DNA of 9,874 nt from Sphingomonas sp. UBA1000 (GCA_002291855.1 DBAW01000282.1:1-9874); one strand, 5' to 3'; positions 1 to 6,491 are shown, numbered from the stretch's first letter. The notes: generated by a model not told the origin, from the sequence alone. Made by a program: numbers and translations.

Positions 1-1905
1 CAGGGCACGCTGTTCGGCAAGAACGCCTCGGCGGGCGTAATCAACATCATCACCCGCGCGCCCGGCAAGGATTATGAAGGCTATGTCGAGGCCGGCTGGT
101 TCTCGGACGACGAATATCGCGGCCGCATGCTCGTCAACGTGCCGGTCACCGACAATTTCGCGGTCCGCGCCACCGGCTATTACGCCAATTGGGATGGCAA
201 CATCACCAATGTCGCGCAGACCCGCAACCGCACCGTCAACGGCTATGAACGCTATGGCGGCCGCATCAAGGCGCGCGGCGACTGGTCGAACGTCAAGGCG
301 ACCTTCATCTTCGACTATTACAAGAACAGCGATGATTGCTGCGCCGAAGTGATCGGCACCGGGCCGCTGACCGGCGCGGGCCTGCCGACCACCAACCCGG
401 TGTTCAGCGTGCTGCCGACGCCGCGCGGCGACGAAACCCGCCAGATCAACCAGAACCTCATCACCCGCACCGAAGAACGCGGCTGGGGTGCGTCGATGCA
501 GCTCGACGCGCAGGTCGGCACGCAGACCGTCACCTCGATCACCGCCTATCGCGACTGGCGGAACACCGAGATCCGCGACGGCGACTGGCTGCCCGCCGCG
601 TTCCAGGGTGCGGGGTTGCAGCAGCTGCATGACCGTGGTCCGCAGAACAGCAGCACCTTCTCGCAGGAACTGCGCCTGGCCTCGCCGGGCGGCGAGTTCA
701 TCGATTACGTCGTCGGTGCCTATTATTCGCGCGCCGAGAACCGCCGGATTTTCCAGCGTGACGTGATCGCCTGCAACACCGCCGGCAATCCGACGCCCAG
801 CCCGCTCGTCACCTGCGGCGCGGCGGGCGCGCCGGCCAGCACCTTCCCGACCGGGGTTGCCGATTTCGGGTCGGTGTTCAAGACGACCGCCCTGTTCGGC
901 CAGGCCACGTTCAACTTCACCGAACGCTTCCGCGCGATTGCCGGGCTACGCTTCACGCTTGACCAGCTGAACGTGTTCCTCAGCCGCAACACGACGCTGG
1001 CCGGGCCGGGCATCCAGCCCAGCTTCCCGGTCATGCCGGGCGGTGTCGGCCAGCCCGCGGCCCCGTTCCGCAGCAAGACCGATGCCGAGAATCTGTCGGG
1101 CCGGGTCGGCCTGCAGTTCGACGTGCTCGACGATTCGATGCTCTACGGCATGTATACGCGCGGCTATAAGGGGCCGGCGTTCAACGTGTTCTTCAACCTC
1201 ACCCAGGTCGGCACTGATGCGCTCGATCCGGAAGAGTCGGACGCGTTCGAACTGGGCATGAAGAACACGCTGTTCGGCGGCAAGCTGGTGCTGAACCTCG
1301 CGGCCTTCTACGCCAAATACCGCAACTTCCAGGCCAACAACCCCGATCTGGTGGCGGGCGTGATCGTCACGCGCTTCACCAATGCCGGGTCGGTGTCGAC
1401 GCGCGGGGCAGAGCTTGACCTGATCTGGCGTCCGGCGAGCGACCTCAGCATCACCGGCGGCCTTGCCTATACCGATGCCAAGGTCGACCGGTTCCAGCTG
1501 CCGCCCGGCGCGCTGCCGACCCAGGTCATCCCCTCGGGCACCGAGCTGGCGTTCGCGCCCAAGTGGAAGGGCTCGATCGGTGCCGATTATCGCTGGCGCA
1601 CCGGCGGGGCGGTCGATCTGTTCTTCGGCGGTCAGGCGAACGTGCAGTCGAGCCAGCTCGGGCAGTTCTCGCCCGATCCGGTGGTGCGGGAGCGCACGAC
1701 GATCGACGGCTATGCGCTCGTCAACCTGCAGGCCGGGCTGGTCGATCCCGAGGATCGCTACCGCGTGACCTTCCAGGTCCGCAACCTGTTCGACCAGAGC
1801 TTTGCCGCCTCGATCGTGAGCGGCGGACCGGCGGGCAGCTATCGCTACATCATCCCGCGCGACGCCGACCGTTATTACGGCGTCACCGCCCGGGTGAACT
1901 TCTGA
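1..1905 (+). CDS. TonB-dependent receptor, 3' part (5' end outside window)
   Basis: Outer-membrane receptor that would import a ligand (siderophore, sugar or other; not identifiable here) using energy from TonB-ExbBD. The frame is open from base 1, so about 634 residues are visible and the signal peptide, TonB box and start of the plug are missing. The first residues, QGTLFGKNASAGVINI, are the typical end of the plug domain. A long 22-strand-type barrel follows, with alternating aromatic strands, the conserved LDPEESDAFELGMK segment near codon 412 and a C-terminal aromatic strand ending in VNF, as expected for assembly by the BAM complex. A Cys-Cys pair (bases 337-342) and a second Cys pair (near 772 and 811) probably lie in extracellular loops. 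The gene stops 7 bp before a strong hairpin and converges with the sirtuin gene. Family assignment is firm; the substrate is unknown. Confidence 0.95.
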   Translation, partial: QGTLFGKNASAGVINIITRAPGKDYEGYVEAGWFSDDEYRGRMLVNVPVTDNFAVRATGYYANWDGNITNVAQTRNRTVNGYERYGGRIKARGDWSNVKATFIFDYYKNSDDCCAEVIGTGPLTGAGLPTTNPVFSVLPTPRGDETRQINQNLITRTEERGWGASMQLDAQVGTQTVTSITAYRDWRNTEIRDGDWLPAAFQGAGLQQLHDRGPQNSSTFSQELRLASPGGEFIDYVVGAYYSRAENRRIFQRDVIACNTAGNPTPSPLVTCGAAGAPASTFPTGVADFGSVFKTTALFGQATFNFTERFRAIAGLRFTLDQLNVFLSRNTTLAGPGIQPSFPVMPGGVGQPAAPFRSKTDAENLSGRVGLQFDVLDDSMLYGMYTRGYKGPAFNVFFNLTQVGTDALDPEESDAFELGMKNTLFGGKLVLNLAAFYAKYRNFQANNPDLVAGVIVTRFTNAGSVSTRGAELDLIWRPASDLSITGGLAYTDAKVDRFQLPPGALPTQVIPSGTELAFAPKWKGSIGADYRWRTGGAVDLFFGGQANVQSSQLGQFSPDPVVRERTTIDGYALVNLQAGLVDPEDRYRVTFQVRNLFDQSFAASIVSGGPAGSYRYIIPRDADRYYGVTARVNF

Positions 1906-1912
1906 TCGGCGC

Positions 1913-1944
1913 GTCCGGCACGGGCCTCATCGCCCGTGCCGGAC
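1913..1944. terminator. Perfect GC hairpin between convergent genes
   Basis: A 13-bp perfect stem (1913-1925 with 1932-1944, GTCCGGCACGGGC arm) with a 6-base loop. It sits 7 bp after the receptor stop and 10 bp from the end of the converging sirtuin gene. It could end transcription from both sides. There is no T-run on either strand, so it is not a classical intrinsic terminator; it may instead be a 3' end protecting stem or a Rho-assisted site. Confidence 0.7.
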
Positions 1945-1954
1945 CGACCGGCGA

Positions 1955-2704
1955 TCAGCCGCCGGACAGCTCCGCCACCCAGTGCGGCACCAGCTCGGTT
2001 GCCGGGCCGAAGCGGCTGTCATCGAACAGGTGGCTTCCGGCCGACGGTTCCAGATTGAGCTCGAGCGTGCGCGCGCCATGCGCCGCCGCCATGCGGACAA
2101 AGCCCGCCGCCGGATAGACGGCCCCCGATGTGCCGATCGAAACGAACAGATCGGCCCCGGCCAGCGCGGCCTCGATCCGGTCCATCTGATAGGGCATTTC
2201 GCCGAAAAACACGATGTCGGGCCTGAGCGCGCGGGCGCCGCAGGCCGGGCAGGGCGGCCAATCACCCGCCTGTTCCGCCCCCATCGGCCCGTGCCAGCCG
2301 CTGCGCCCGTCACAGGCCAGGCACCAGGCCGAACGCAGCGCGCCATGCATATGCACCAGCCGCACCGCGCCCGCGCGCTCGTGCAAATCGTCGACATTCT
2401 GGGTGACGATCAGCAGTTCCCCCGTCCATCCGGCATCGAGCCGCGCCAGCGCCTGATGCGCGGCATTGGGGCTGACCGCATCCAGCTGCGCGCGCCGGGC
2501 GTCATAGAAACGGTGCACCAGCGCCGGATCGCGCGCCAGCGCCTCGGGCGTGCACACATCCTCGATCCGGTGCCTTTTTCTAACGCCATCCGCGTCGTCA
2601 TACTCCCAGTAGGAGACCGCGCCATGCGTGCGAAACGTGGGGATGCCAGACTCGGCGGAGATGCCCGCGCCTGTCAGGACAACAATGTTTTCGAGGTCGC
2701 GCAT
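1955..2704 (-). CDS. cobB: NAD-dependent protein deacylase, class III sirtuin (chimeric gene)
   Basis: Removes acyl groups from protein lysines using NAD+, giving nicotinamide and O-acyl-ADP-ribose; cytoplasmic. The 249 aa show the full motif set: GAGISAESG (12-20) for NAD, TQNVDDLHERAG (101-112), catalytic His120 in HMHGAL, zinc cysteines C128/C131 and C152/C155, IVFFGE (164-169) and GTSGAVYPAA (191-200). Tyr67 and Arg70 in FYDARR match the YxxR pair that marks class III desuccinylase/demalonylase-type sirtuins. The stretch THGAVSYWEYDDADGVRKR between TFR and HRIED is longer than I expect for the family. The start codon has no clear Shine-Dalgarno; 52 bp separate it from the PhyH stop, so the two are probably co-transcribed. 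Sequence before residue 45 is lower in GC and different from the resident 5' end kept at 3521-3649. I infer that this is a recombinant gene. Confidence 0.93.
   Translation of the reverse strand: MRDLENIVVLTGAGISAESGIPTFRTHGAVSYWEYDDADGVRKRHRIEDVCTPEALARDPALVHRFYDARRAQLDAVSPNAAHQALARLDAGWTGELLIVTQNVDDLHERAGAVRLVHMHGALRSAWCLACDGRSGWHGPMGAEQAGDWPPCPACGARALRPDIVFFGEMPYQMDRIEAALAGADLFVSIGTSGAVYPAAGFVRMAAAHGARTLELNLEPSAGSHLFDDSRFGPATELVPHWVAELSGG
2549..2573. repeat. 25-bp direct repeat, copy A (inside cobB)
   Basis: Matches 3521-3545 at 23 of 25 positions, including a perfect 15-bp core tcctcgatccggtgc (2559-2573). It encodes HRIEDVCT at residues 45-52 of the sirtuin. Similarity to the other copy stops sharply on the low side and resumes only as sirtuin-level homology on the high side. 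It is the likely crossover or target site of the insertion. Confidence 0.9.
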
Positions 2705-2756
2705 GACTTGTCGATACGAGCAGCGCGCGTCGTCTGGAAGTGGTGGTTAGCTGCCA

Positions 2757-3464
2757 TCAAATGCCCAGCCACTCCAGCCCGCTGGGCAGTTCCTCCATGG
2801 AAAAGTCGACCTGTAAGACACGACGGCGAGCTGGCCTTGTGGCAGCTTCCGATGCGTGCAGGATTGGCGTCGCGTAAACCCAGACGTCCCCGGCTTTTGC
2901 AAGGCAGGTGTAAGTTCCGCACTGACGCACAACGGCATCCACCGCACCTACTGGCACGCGGCCGTATTTATGTGAACCTGGCGCGATCAGCAGCGGGGCA
3001 TTGGTCGCCGGAACGTCGTCCAGATGGACGCGCAGCGTCACCATGCGAGATAGCAGATCAAAGGGGGGAGCAACGTGTTGCATCCCTTGCTTGATAGTCC
3101 ACGGGCCGAAACCTGAGACCTCAATGCGTTTCTTTACACAGATGGTCCGATCTTGATGCCAAGCCAGTGCCCAATTTGTCTCTGCAGTTTTGTCGAACAG
3201 GATAGCCCTCACCGGGCGGCTACCTGCCCCCAAGGTTCTCGCGGCGATTGCGCCTATCGGACCGTCTGATTCTAGGAAGGGGGCCAAAGCTGCAAGCTGT
3301 CTTATGCGGAGGCCCGCGTGGTTAGCCGGGAGGTGAGCTATGGATCGGGTCAGGGTGGAGAGATCTCCCGGCCCGATACTCCGCCAGTGTTCAGCGCCAT
3401 GCTCTTGAAGGTTTAGCGCAGCAGCCATGGTTGACATAAGCCGCCGAAAATAGGCTTTGCGCAT
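2757..3464 (-). CDS. Phytanoyl-CoA dioxygenase (PhyH) family protein
   Basis: Probable Fe(II)/2-oxoglutarate-dependent oxygenase that hydroxylates a small molecule; the substrate cannot be told, and PhyH relatives act on many acids and secondary metabolites. With the start at 3464 it has 235 aa. The iron site is visible as H103-x-D105 in WHQDRT and H203 in ILHASEA; R213 (H+10) is a fitting 2-oxoglutarate ligand. APGSHK (162-167) is the usual PhyH segment. No signal peptide or membrane helix. The start is uncertain: GGAG lies only 1 base from the ATG at 3464, and the in-frame ATGs at 3437 and 3428 (giving MAAALNLQEHG) fit the family better. GC is low (28 of 60 bases at 3121-3180, against 46 of 60 in dapB at 4801-4860), and codons differ from the neighbours, which suggests transfer. 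It lies inside the interrupted cobB, upstream of the sirtuin. Confidence 0.88.
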   Translation of the reverse strand: MRKAYFRRLMSTMAAALNLQEHGAEHWRSIGPGDLSTLTRSIAHLPANHAGLRIRQLAALAPFLESDGPIGAIAARTLGAGSRPVRAILFDKTAETNWALAWHQDRTICVKKRIEVSGFGPWTIKQGMQHVAPPFDLLSRMVTLRVHLDDVPATNAPLLIAPGSHKYGRVPVGAVDAVVRQCGTYTCLAKAGDVWVYATPILHASEAATRPARRRVLQVDFSMEELPSGLEWLGI

Positions 3465-3649
3465 GCTCCAAACAATGACTGATTTTGGGCGTTAGCTGAA
3501 GGCCGGACCTCGTTAGAATACGTGCACCCGTCCTCGATCCGGTGCGACGCCGACAGCCCATCCGACGCGCGAAACGTCTCCAGCCCGCTTTCGGCGGAAA
3601 TGCCCGCCCCGGTCAGGATGACGATCTTCTGGATGTGGTGATGCGCCAT
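3413..3649 (-). pseudogene. cobB: 5' remnant of the resident sirtuin gene
   Basis: A 78-codon frame whose first 43 residues are a sirtuin N-terminus: IQKIVILTGAGISAESG, TFRASDGL and HRIEDGCT. From about 3520 on (residue 44 onward) the translation is unrelated to sirtuins and stops at 3413, so zinc site and catalytic His are absent. It keeps a good start: GGAG (3657-3660), 7 bases before the ATG and 27 bp after the membrane-protein gene, so this was the third gene of the xre operon. GLSAS has Ser where I expect Trp (GLWxxHRIED is usual), and DGCT has Gly for Val; both are single-base changes that fit decay after inactivation. Its stop overlaps the PhyH start region, so it may still be translated as a leader coupled to PhyH. 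Confidence 0.85.
3521..3545. repeat. 25-bp direct repeat, copy B (end of cobB remnant)
   Basis: Partner of 2549-2573, 972 bp away and in the same reading frame. The two mismatches are at 3528 and 3530. To the low-coordinate side, copy B is followed by non-sirtuin, lower-GC DNA leading into PhyH. It marks the outer edge of the inserted segment. Confidence 0.9.
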
Positions 3650-3676
3650 GATGCGTCTCCGCTCCGCGGCCGGGCC

Positions 3677-4150
3677 TCAGCCCTCCGCATCCTCATCGGT
3701 CATCGACCAGGCGAGCAGCGCGGTCGGCAGCAGCGTGGCGGTCAGGAACAGGCCCCAGAACAGCACGTTCCACGCGCGACGGCCCGCCGGCGTCCACCAG
3801 CCGGTGTCGCTGGCAATGCCGGCATAGGCGATGCCGAGCAGCATCAGTCCTGACAGGATGAAATAGCTGCGCGACAGGGTCCGTTCGCGCAGCTGGCGTT
3901 CGCGTTCGTCGAGCCGGATGGCCTCTTCGGCGACGATGCGCTGGGCCGAGCTTTGATAGACGGGCAGGGCGCACAGGATCGCGGCGGCGATCATCACCAG
4001 CGCGGCGATTTCCGCTGCCGCGCCCGGTGCAGCGGCGAGGATGATGCCGCCGGCCGGATACAGGCCGAGCGCAAGGCCGGTCAGCAGCCGCAGCCGGCCG
4101 ACCGGCATGGCCGAGCCGCCCTCAGCGGCGGGGGAGCGATAGAAGATCAT
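3677..4150 (-). CDS. Hypothetical four-helix membrane protein in xre operon
   Basis: I do not recognise a named family. The 157 aa contain four likely membrane helices (about 20-40, 46-64, 95-113, 126-148). Between helices 2 and 3 is a charged segment (residues 70-95, RIVAEEAIRLDERERQLRER) that could form an amphipathic or short coiled-coil helix on the cytoplasmic side. The C-terminus is acidic (DEDAEG). It starts 3 bp after the xre stop, so the two are translationally coupled. A small XRE regulator followed by a small membrane protein is a common bacterial pair, in which the membrane protein may act with or on the regulator; that role is inference. Met15 (MPVGRL) is an alternative start directly before the first helix. 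The original third gene of the unit was the resident sirtuin at 3649. Confidence 0.8.
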   Translation of the reverse strand: MIFYRSPAAEGGSAMPVGRLRLLTGLALGLYPAGGIILAAAPGAAAEIAALVMIAAAILCALPVYQSSAQRIVAEEAIRLDERERQLRERTLSRSYFILSGLMLLGIAYAGIASDTGWWTPAGRRAWNVLFWGLFLTATLLPTALLAWSMTDEDAEG

Positions 4151-4153
4151 GGT

Positions 4154-4390
4154 TCAGCCTTTCTGTGACCGGCGGATCAGCTCCGCCACCGGCTCGAACG
4201 GGTCGAGCGAGAACAGCGCCTCCACCGGCACGTCGAACACCCGCGCGATGCGCAGCGCCAGCTCAAGGCTGGGCTTGTAATCGCCGCGTTCGAGATAGCC
4301 GATCGTCTGCGGATTGACGTCGACCCGGGCGGCAAGATCCTTGCGCGACAGGCCGGCTTCGGCGCGGAAAAGGGAGAGTCTGTTGTGCAT
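4154..4390 (-). CDS. Small XRE-family helix-turn-helix regulator
   Basis: DNA-binding transcriptional regulator of 78 aa, almost entirely one Cro/C1-type HTH domain. The recognition region is RKDLAARVDVNPQTIGYLERGDYKPS (about 16-41), followed by LELALRIARVFDVPVEALFSL. This is the layout of the short YozG-like regulators that usually sit beside small membrane proteins. The start at 4390 is chosen because AGGA (4396-4399) lies 5 bases upstream and the HTH begins right after; the frame stays open further upstream but lacks family sequence there. It is divergent from dapB, and a 16-bp palindrome lies 32 bp before its start codon, making self-repression likely. Confidence 0.92.
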   Translation of the reverse strand: MHNRLSLFRAEAGLSRKDLAARVDVNPQTIGYLERGDYKPSLELALRIARVFDVPVEALFSLDPFEPVAELIRRSQKG

Positions 4391-4407
4391 GTCGTTCCTA
4401 TGCGGCA

Positions 4408-4438
4408 GATATAATATGATTCGTTGTGTAAACACAAC
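4408..4438. promoter_or_regulatory. Palindromic operator and AT-rich promoter between xre and dapB
   Basis: A perfect inverted repeat GTTGTGT-AA-ACACAAC (4423-4438) sits beside the AT-rich block ATATAATATGAT (4409-4420). Read toward xre, TTGTGT (4437-4432) could be a -35 box with TATATC (4413-4408) as -10 at 18 bp spacing, so the palindrome would cover the -35. On the other strand TATAAT (4410-4415) is a perfect -10, but I see no good -35 for it. The spacer is strikingly AT-rich for this genome. Binding by the XRE protein is inferred from position. Confidence 0.6.
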
Positions 4439-4489
4439 ATGTCTTTTTGATGCTTGCGCTTTGCGGGCCGTTGGGGGAACGGAACAGCC

Positions 4490-5203
4490 ATGACAGCGAT
4501 CGGGATCATCGGGGCCGAAGGGCGCATGGGCCGGGCCATTGCCGCCGAGGCGGCGGAACAGGGCGTGGCGCTGGCAGGCGGCGTGGACCGGGGCGGCGAT
4601 GTGCTGGGCCTTGCCCGCGCGGCCGATGTCCTCATCGATTTTTCGGTGCCCGCTGCGCTGGGCGAGACGCTGGCCGCCGCGCAGGCCATGGGCACGCCGG
4701 TGCTGATCGGCACGACCGGGCTCGGGCCGGCAGAACATGCGGCGATCGACGCGGCGGCGCGCACCGTCGCGGTGCTGCAGGCGGCCAACACCTCGCTTGG
4801 CGTCAATCTGCTGGCCGCGCTGGTCGAGCAGGCGGCGGCGCGGCTGGGGGCGGACTGGGATATCGAGATTCTCGAGATGCATCACCGCCACAAGGTCGAT
4901 GCGCCCAGCGGCACGGCGCTGCTGCTCGGCCATGCGGCGGCTGCCGGGCGGGGCCATGCGCTCACCCCGGTCGTCGACCGCATGGGCGCGCGGCGGCCGG
5001 GCGATATCGGCTTTGCCGTGCTGCGCGGCGGTTCGGTGGCCGGCGACCATCAGGTCATCCTTGCCGCCGAGGGCGAGCGGATCGAGCTTGGCCACCGCGC
5101 CGAAAGCCGGGCGATCTTCGCGCGCGGCGCGTTGCGCGCGGCACTGTGGCTCGCCGGGCGCGGGCCGGGCCGCTATGCGATGAAGGATGTGCTCGGCCTG
5201 TGA
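4490..5203 (+). CDS. dapB: 4-hydroxy-tetrahydrodipicolinate reductase
   Basis: NAD(P)H-dependent reduction of hydroxy-tetrahydrodipicolinate to tetrahydrodipicolinate in the diaminopimelate/lysine pathway; cytoplasmic, normally a tetramer. The 237 aa are slightly short but complete. The nucleotide-binding loop is IGAEGRMGRA (7-16), FSVP is at 51-54 and IGTTG at 73-77. The catalytic segment EMHHRHKVDAPSGTA (129-143) carries H131 and K135, equivalent to E. coli H159 and K163, with G141/T142 for substrate binding. ATG at 4490 is chosen because the Rossmann strand starts immediately (MTAIGIIGAEGRMG); GGA at 4481-4483 serves as a weak ribosome site. The last codon overlaps the GTG start of nth, so the two form one transcription unit. 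Confidence 0.97.
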   Translation: MTAIGIIGAEGRMGRAIAAEAAEQGVALAGGVDRGGDVLGLARAADVLIDFSVPAALGETLAAAQAMGTPVLIGTTGLGPAEHAAIDAAARTVAVLQAANTSLGVNLLAALVEQAAARLGADWDIEILEMHHRHKVDAPSGTALLLGHAAAAGRGHALTPVVDRMGARRPGDIGFAVLRGGSVAGDHQVILAAEGERIELGHRAESRAIFARGALRAALWLAGRGPGRYAMKDVLGL

Positions 5204-5835
5204 AGGCGGCTGCGATCTTCGAGTTTTTCCGGCGGCTGGCTGAGGCCAATCCCGCGCCCGAGACCGAACTTGCCTATGTCAATGATTACACGCTGCTGGT
5301 CGCCGTCGTGCTGTCGGCGCAGGCGACCGATATCGGCGTCAACAAGGCCACGAAGCGGTTGTTCGAGACCGTGACCACGCCCGAGGCGATGGTCGCGCTG
5401 GGCGAAGAAGGGCTGCGGGCGCATATCCGCACCATCGGCCTGTTCAACACCAAGGCGAAGAACGTCATCGCCCTGTCCGAAGCGTTGATCCGCGAGCATG
5501 GCGGGCAGGTGCCGGCCGACCGTGATGCGCTGGAACGGCTGCCGGGCGTCGGGCGCAAGACCGCCAATGTGGTGATGAACACCGCCTTTGGCGCGGAGAC
5601 CTTTGCCGTCGACACCCATATCTTCCGCGTCTGCAACCGCACCGGGCTGGCGCCGGGCAAAACGGTGCTGGCGGTCGAACGGGGGCTGGAAAAGCGCGTG
5701 CCCAAGCCGTTCCGGCTGGGCGCGCATCACTGGCTGATCCTGCATGGCCGCTATGTCTGCAAGGCGCGGCGGCCCGAATGCTGGCGCTGCCCGGTCGCCG
5801 ATCTGTGCCGGTTCAAGCCCAAGACGCTTGCCTGA
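5200..5835 (+). CDS. nth: Endonuclease III, DNA glycosylase/AP lyase
   Basis: Base-excision repair enzyme that removes oxidised pyrimidines and cleaves abasic sites. The 211 aa from the GTG start give residue numbers identical to E. coli Nth: helix-hairpin-helix LPGVGRKTAN with catalytic Lys120, Asp138 in AVDTHIFRV, and the [4Fe-4S] ligands C187, C194, C197 and C203 (C-x6-C-x2-C-x5-C). That agreement supports GTG at 5200 as the start, although the frame is open far upstream. The start shares four bases (GTGA) with the end of dapB, a classic translational coupling. Pairing of nth with dapB is seen in sphingomonads as far as I recall. Nothing is missing. Confidence 0.97.
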   Translation: MKAAAIFEFFRRLAEANPAPETELAYVNDYTLLVAVVLSAQATDIGVNKATKRLFETVTTPEAMVALGEEGLRAHIRTIGLFNTKAKNVIALSEALIREHGGQVPADRDALERLPGVGRKTANVVMNTAFGAETFAVDTHIFRVCNRTGLAPGKTVLAVERGLEKRVPKPFRLGAHHWLILHGRYVCKARRPECWRCPVADLCRFKPKTLA

Positions 5836-5885
5836 ACCCGCTCGGCCGGTGCAGCCTTGCGCCCGGCAGGCAGGAGGACAGGCCC

Positions 5886-6320
5886 ATGCGAGTCCCGATC
5901 AGCATCATCGCAGCCATGCTGCTCGCCGCCTGTGCAAGCGACGATCAGCGCGCGGCCGCGCGGGCCGCGGCCGAGGCGGCGGCACAGCCAAGCGCCGACG
6001 GCCAGGGCTATCGCGACGGCGCGCGCTTTGCCGGGCCGGCGCGCAACTGCGTGCCGATCAGCGACCTGAAGCAGAGCAGGGTGCGGAGCGACCGGGTGAT
6101 CGACTGGGGCGGCGGCGCGCGCATCTACCGCACGGTGCTGCCCCAATCCTGCCCGACACTCGGCTTTGAACAGCGCTTTGCCTATCAGACGTCGCTCACC
6201 CAGCTGTGCGCGCAGGACATCATCACCGTGCTGCAAGGGCCAAGCGCGCAGCCCGGCCCGGCCTGCGCGCTCGCCCCGTTCCAGCCGATCACCCCGCCGC
6301 CACGCCCCGGCATTCGCTGA
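5886..6320 (+). CDS. Small lipoprotein, DUF6491-like
   Basis: 144 aa. The N-terminus MRVPISIIAAMLLAACAS is a lipoprotein signal peptide with lipobox LAAC, giving lipidated Cys16; Asp19-Asp20 do not directly follow Cys, so an outer-membrane location is likely. An Ala-rich linker (22-36) precedes a compact domain with C55, C89, C108 and C127. Segments NCVPISDLKQSRV, RIYRTVLPQSCP and QRFAYQTSLTQLC resemble the uncharacterised DUF6491 family; this match is from memory. The C-terminus is Pro-rich. The start is set by a strong AGGAGGA (5872-5878) 7 bases before the ATG. It follows nth by 50 bp on the same strand and may be co-transcribed. Function unknown. Confidence 0.88.
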   Translation: MRVPISIIAAMLLAACASDDQRAAARAAAEAAAQPSADGQGYRDGARFAGPARNCVPISDLKQSRVRSDRVIDWGGGARIYRTVLPQSCPTLGFEQRFAYQTSLTQLCAQDIITVLQGPSAQPGPACALAPFQPITPPPRPGIR

Positions 6321-6378
6321 CGCCGGTGCGATAAGGGGCTGGCGCCATGCGAAAACCCCTGCTAAGCGGCCCCTCCAC

Positions 6379-6455
6379 GCACCCATAGCTCAGCTGGATA
6401 GAGCGCTGCCCTCCGAAGGCAGAGGCCAGAGGTTCGAATCCTCTTGGGTGCGCCA
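6379..6455 (+). tRNA. tRNA-Arg (anticodon CCG)
   Basis: The 77-nt cloverleaf folds fully: acceptor gcaccca/tgggtgc, D arm gctc/gagc, anticodon stem ctgcc/ggcag with loop ctccgaa (anticodon CCG at 6413-6415, reads CGG), T arm with ggttcgaatcc, discriminator G, and an encoded CCA (6453-6455). It reads Arg CGG codons, which suits a high-GC genome. The 3' end faces an integrase remnant, marking it as an integration site. Confidence 0.97.
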
Positions 6456-6491
6456 TCACCACATAAAAACGACCTAATATCAGGCGCTTGA

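Noticed and set aside
1982..3094. Plus-strand frame of 370 codons antisense to sirtuin and PhyH
   Set aside because: Both minus-strand genes have conserved active-site motifs; this frame has none.
2579..3495. Inverted ctaacgcc (2579-2586) and ggcgttag (3488-3495), like integron core sites, near the ends of the inserted segment
   Set aside because: The match is 8 bp only, the first copy is sirtuin coding sequence, and no folded attC structure or second core site is seen.
4454..4489. Longer dapB start 12 codons upstream
   Set aside because: Family proteins begin at the Rossmann strand, as the ATG at 4490 does; the added residues have no family support.
4154..5095. Long minus-strand frame of 313 codons covering xre and the complement of dapB
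   Set aside because: Only the last 78 codons are a protein (xre). The rest is antisense to dapB, which has all its catalytic motifs; high GC keeps the opposite frame open.
6334..6360. Possible terminator aggggc...cccct after the lipoprotein gene
   Set aside because: Only five base pairs, a 17-base loop and no T-run.
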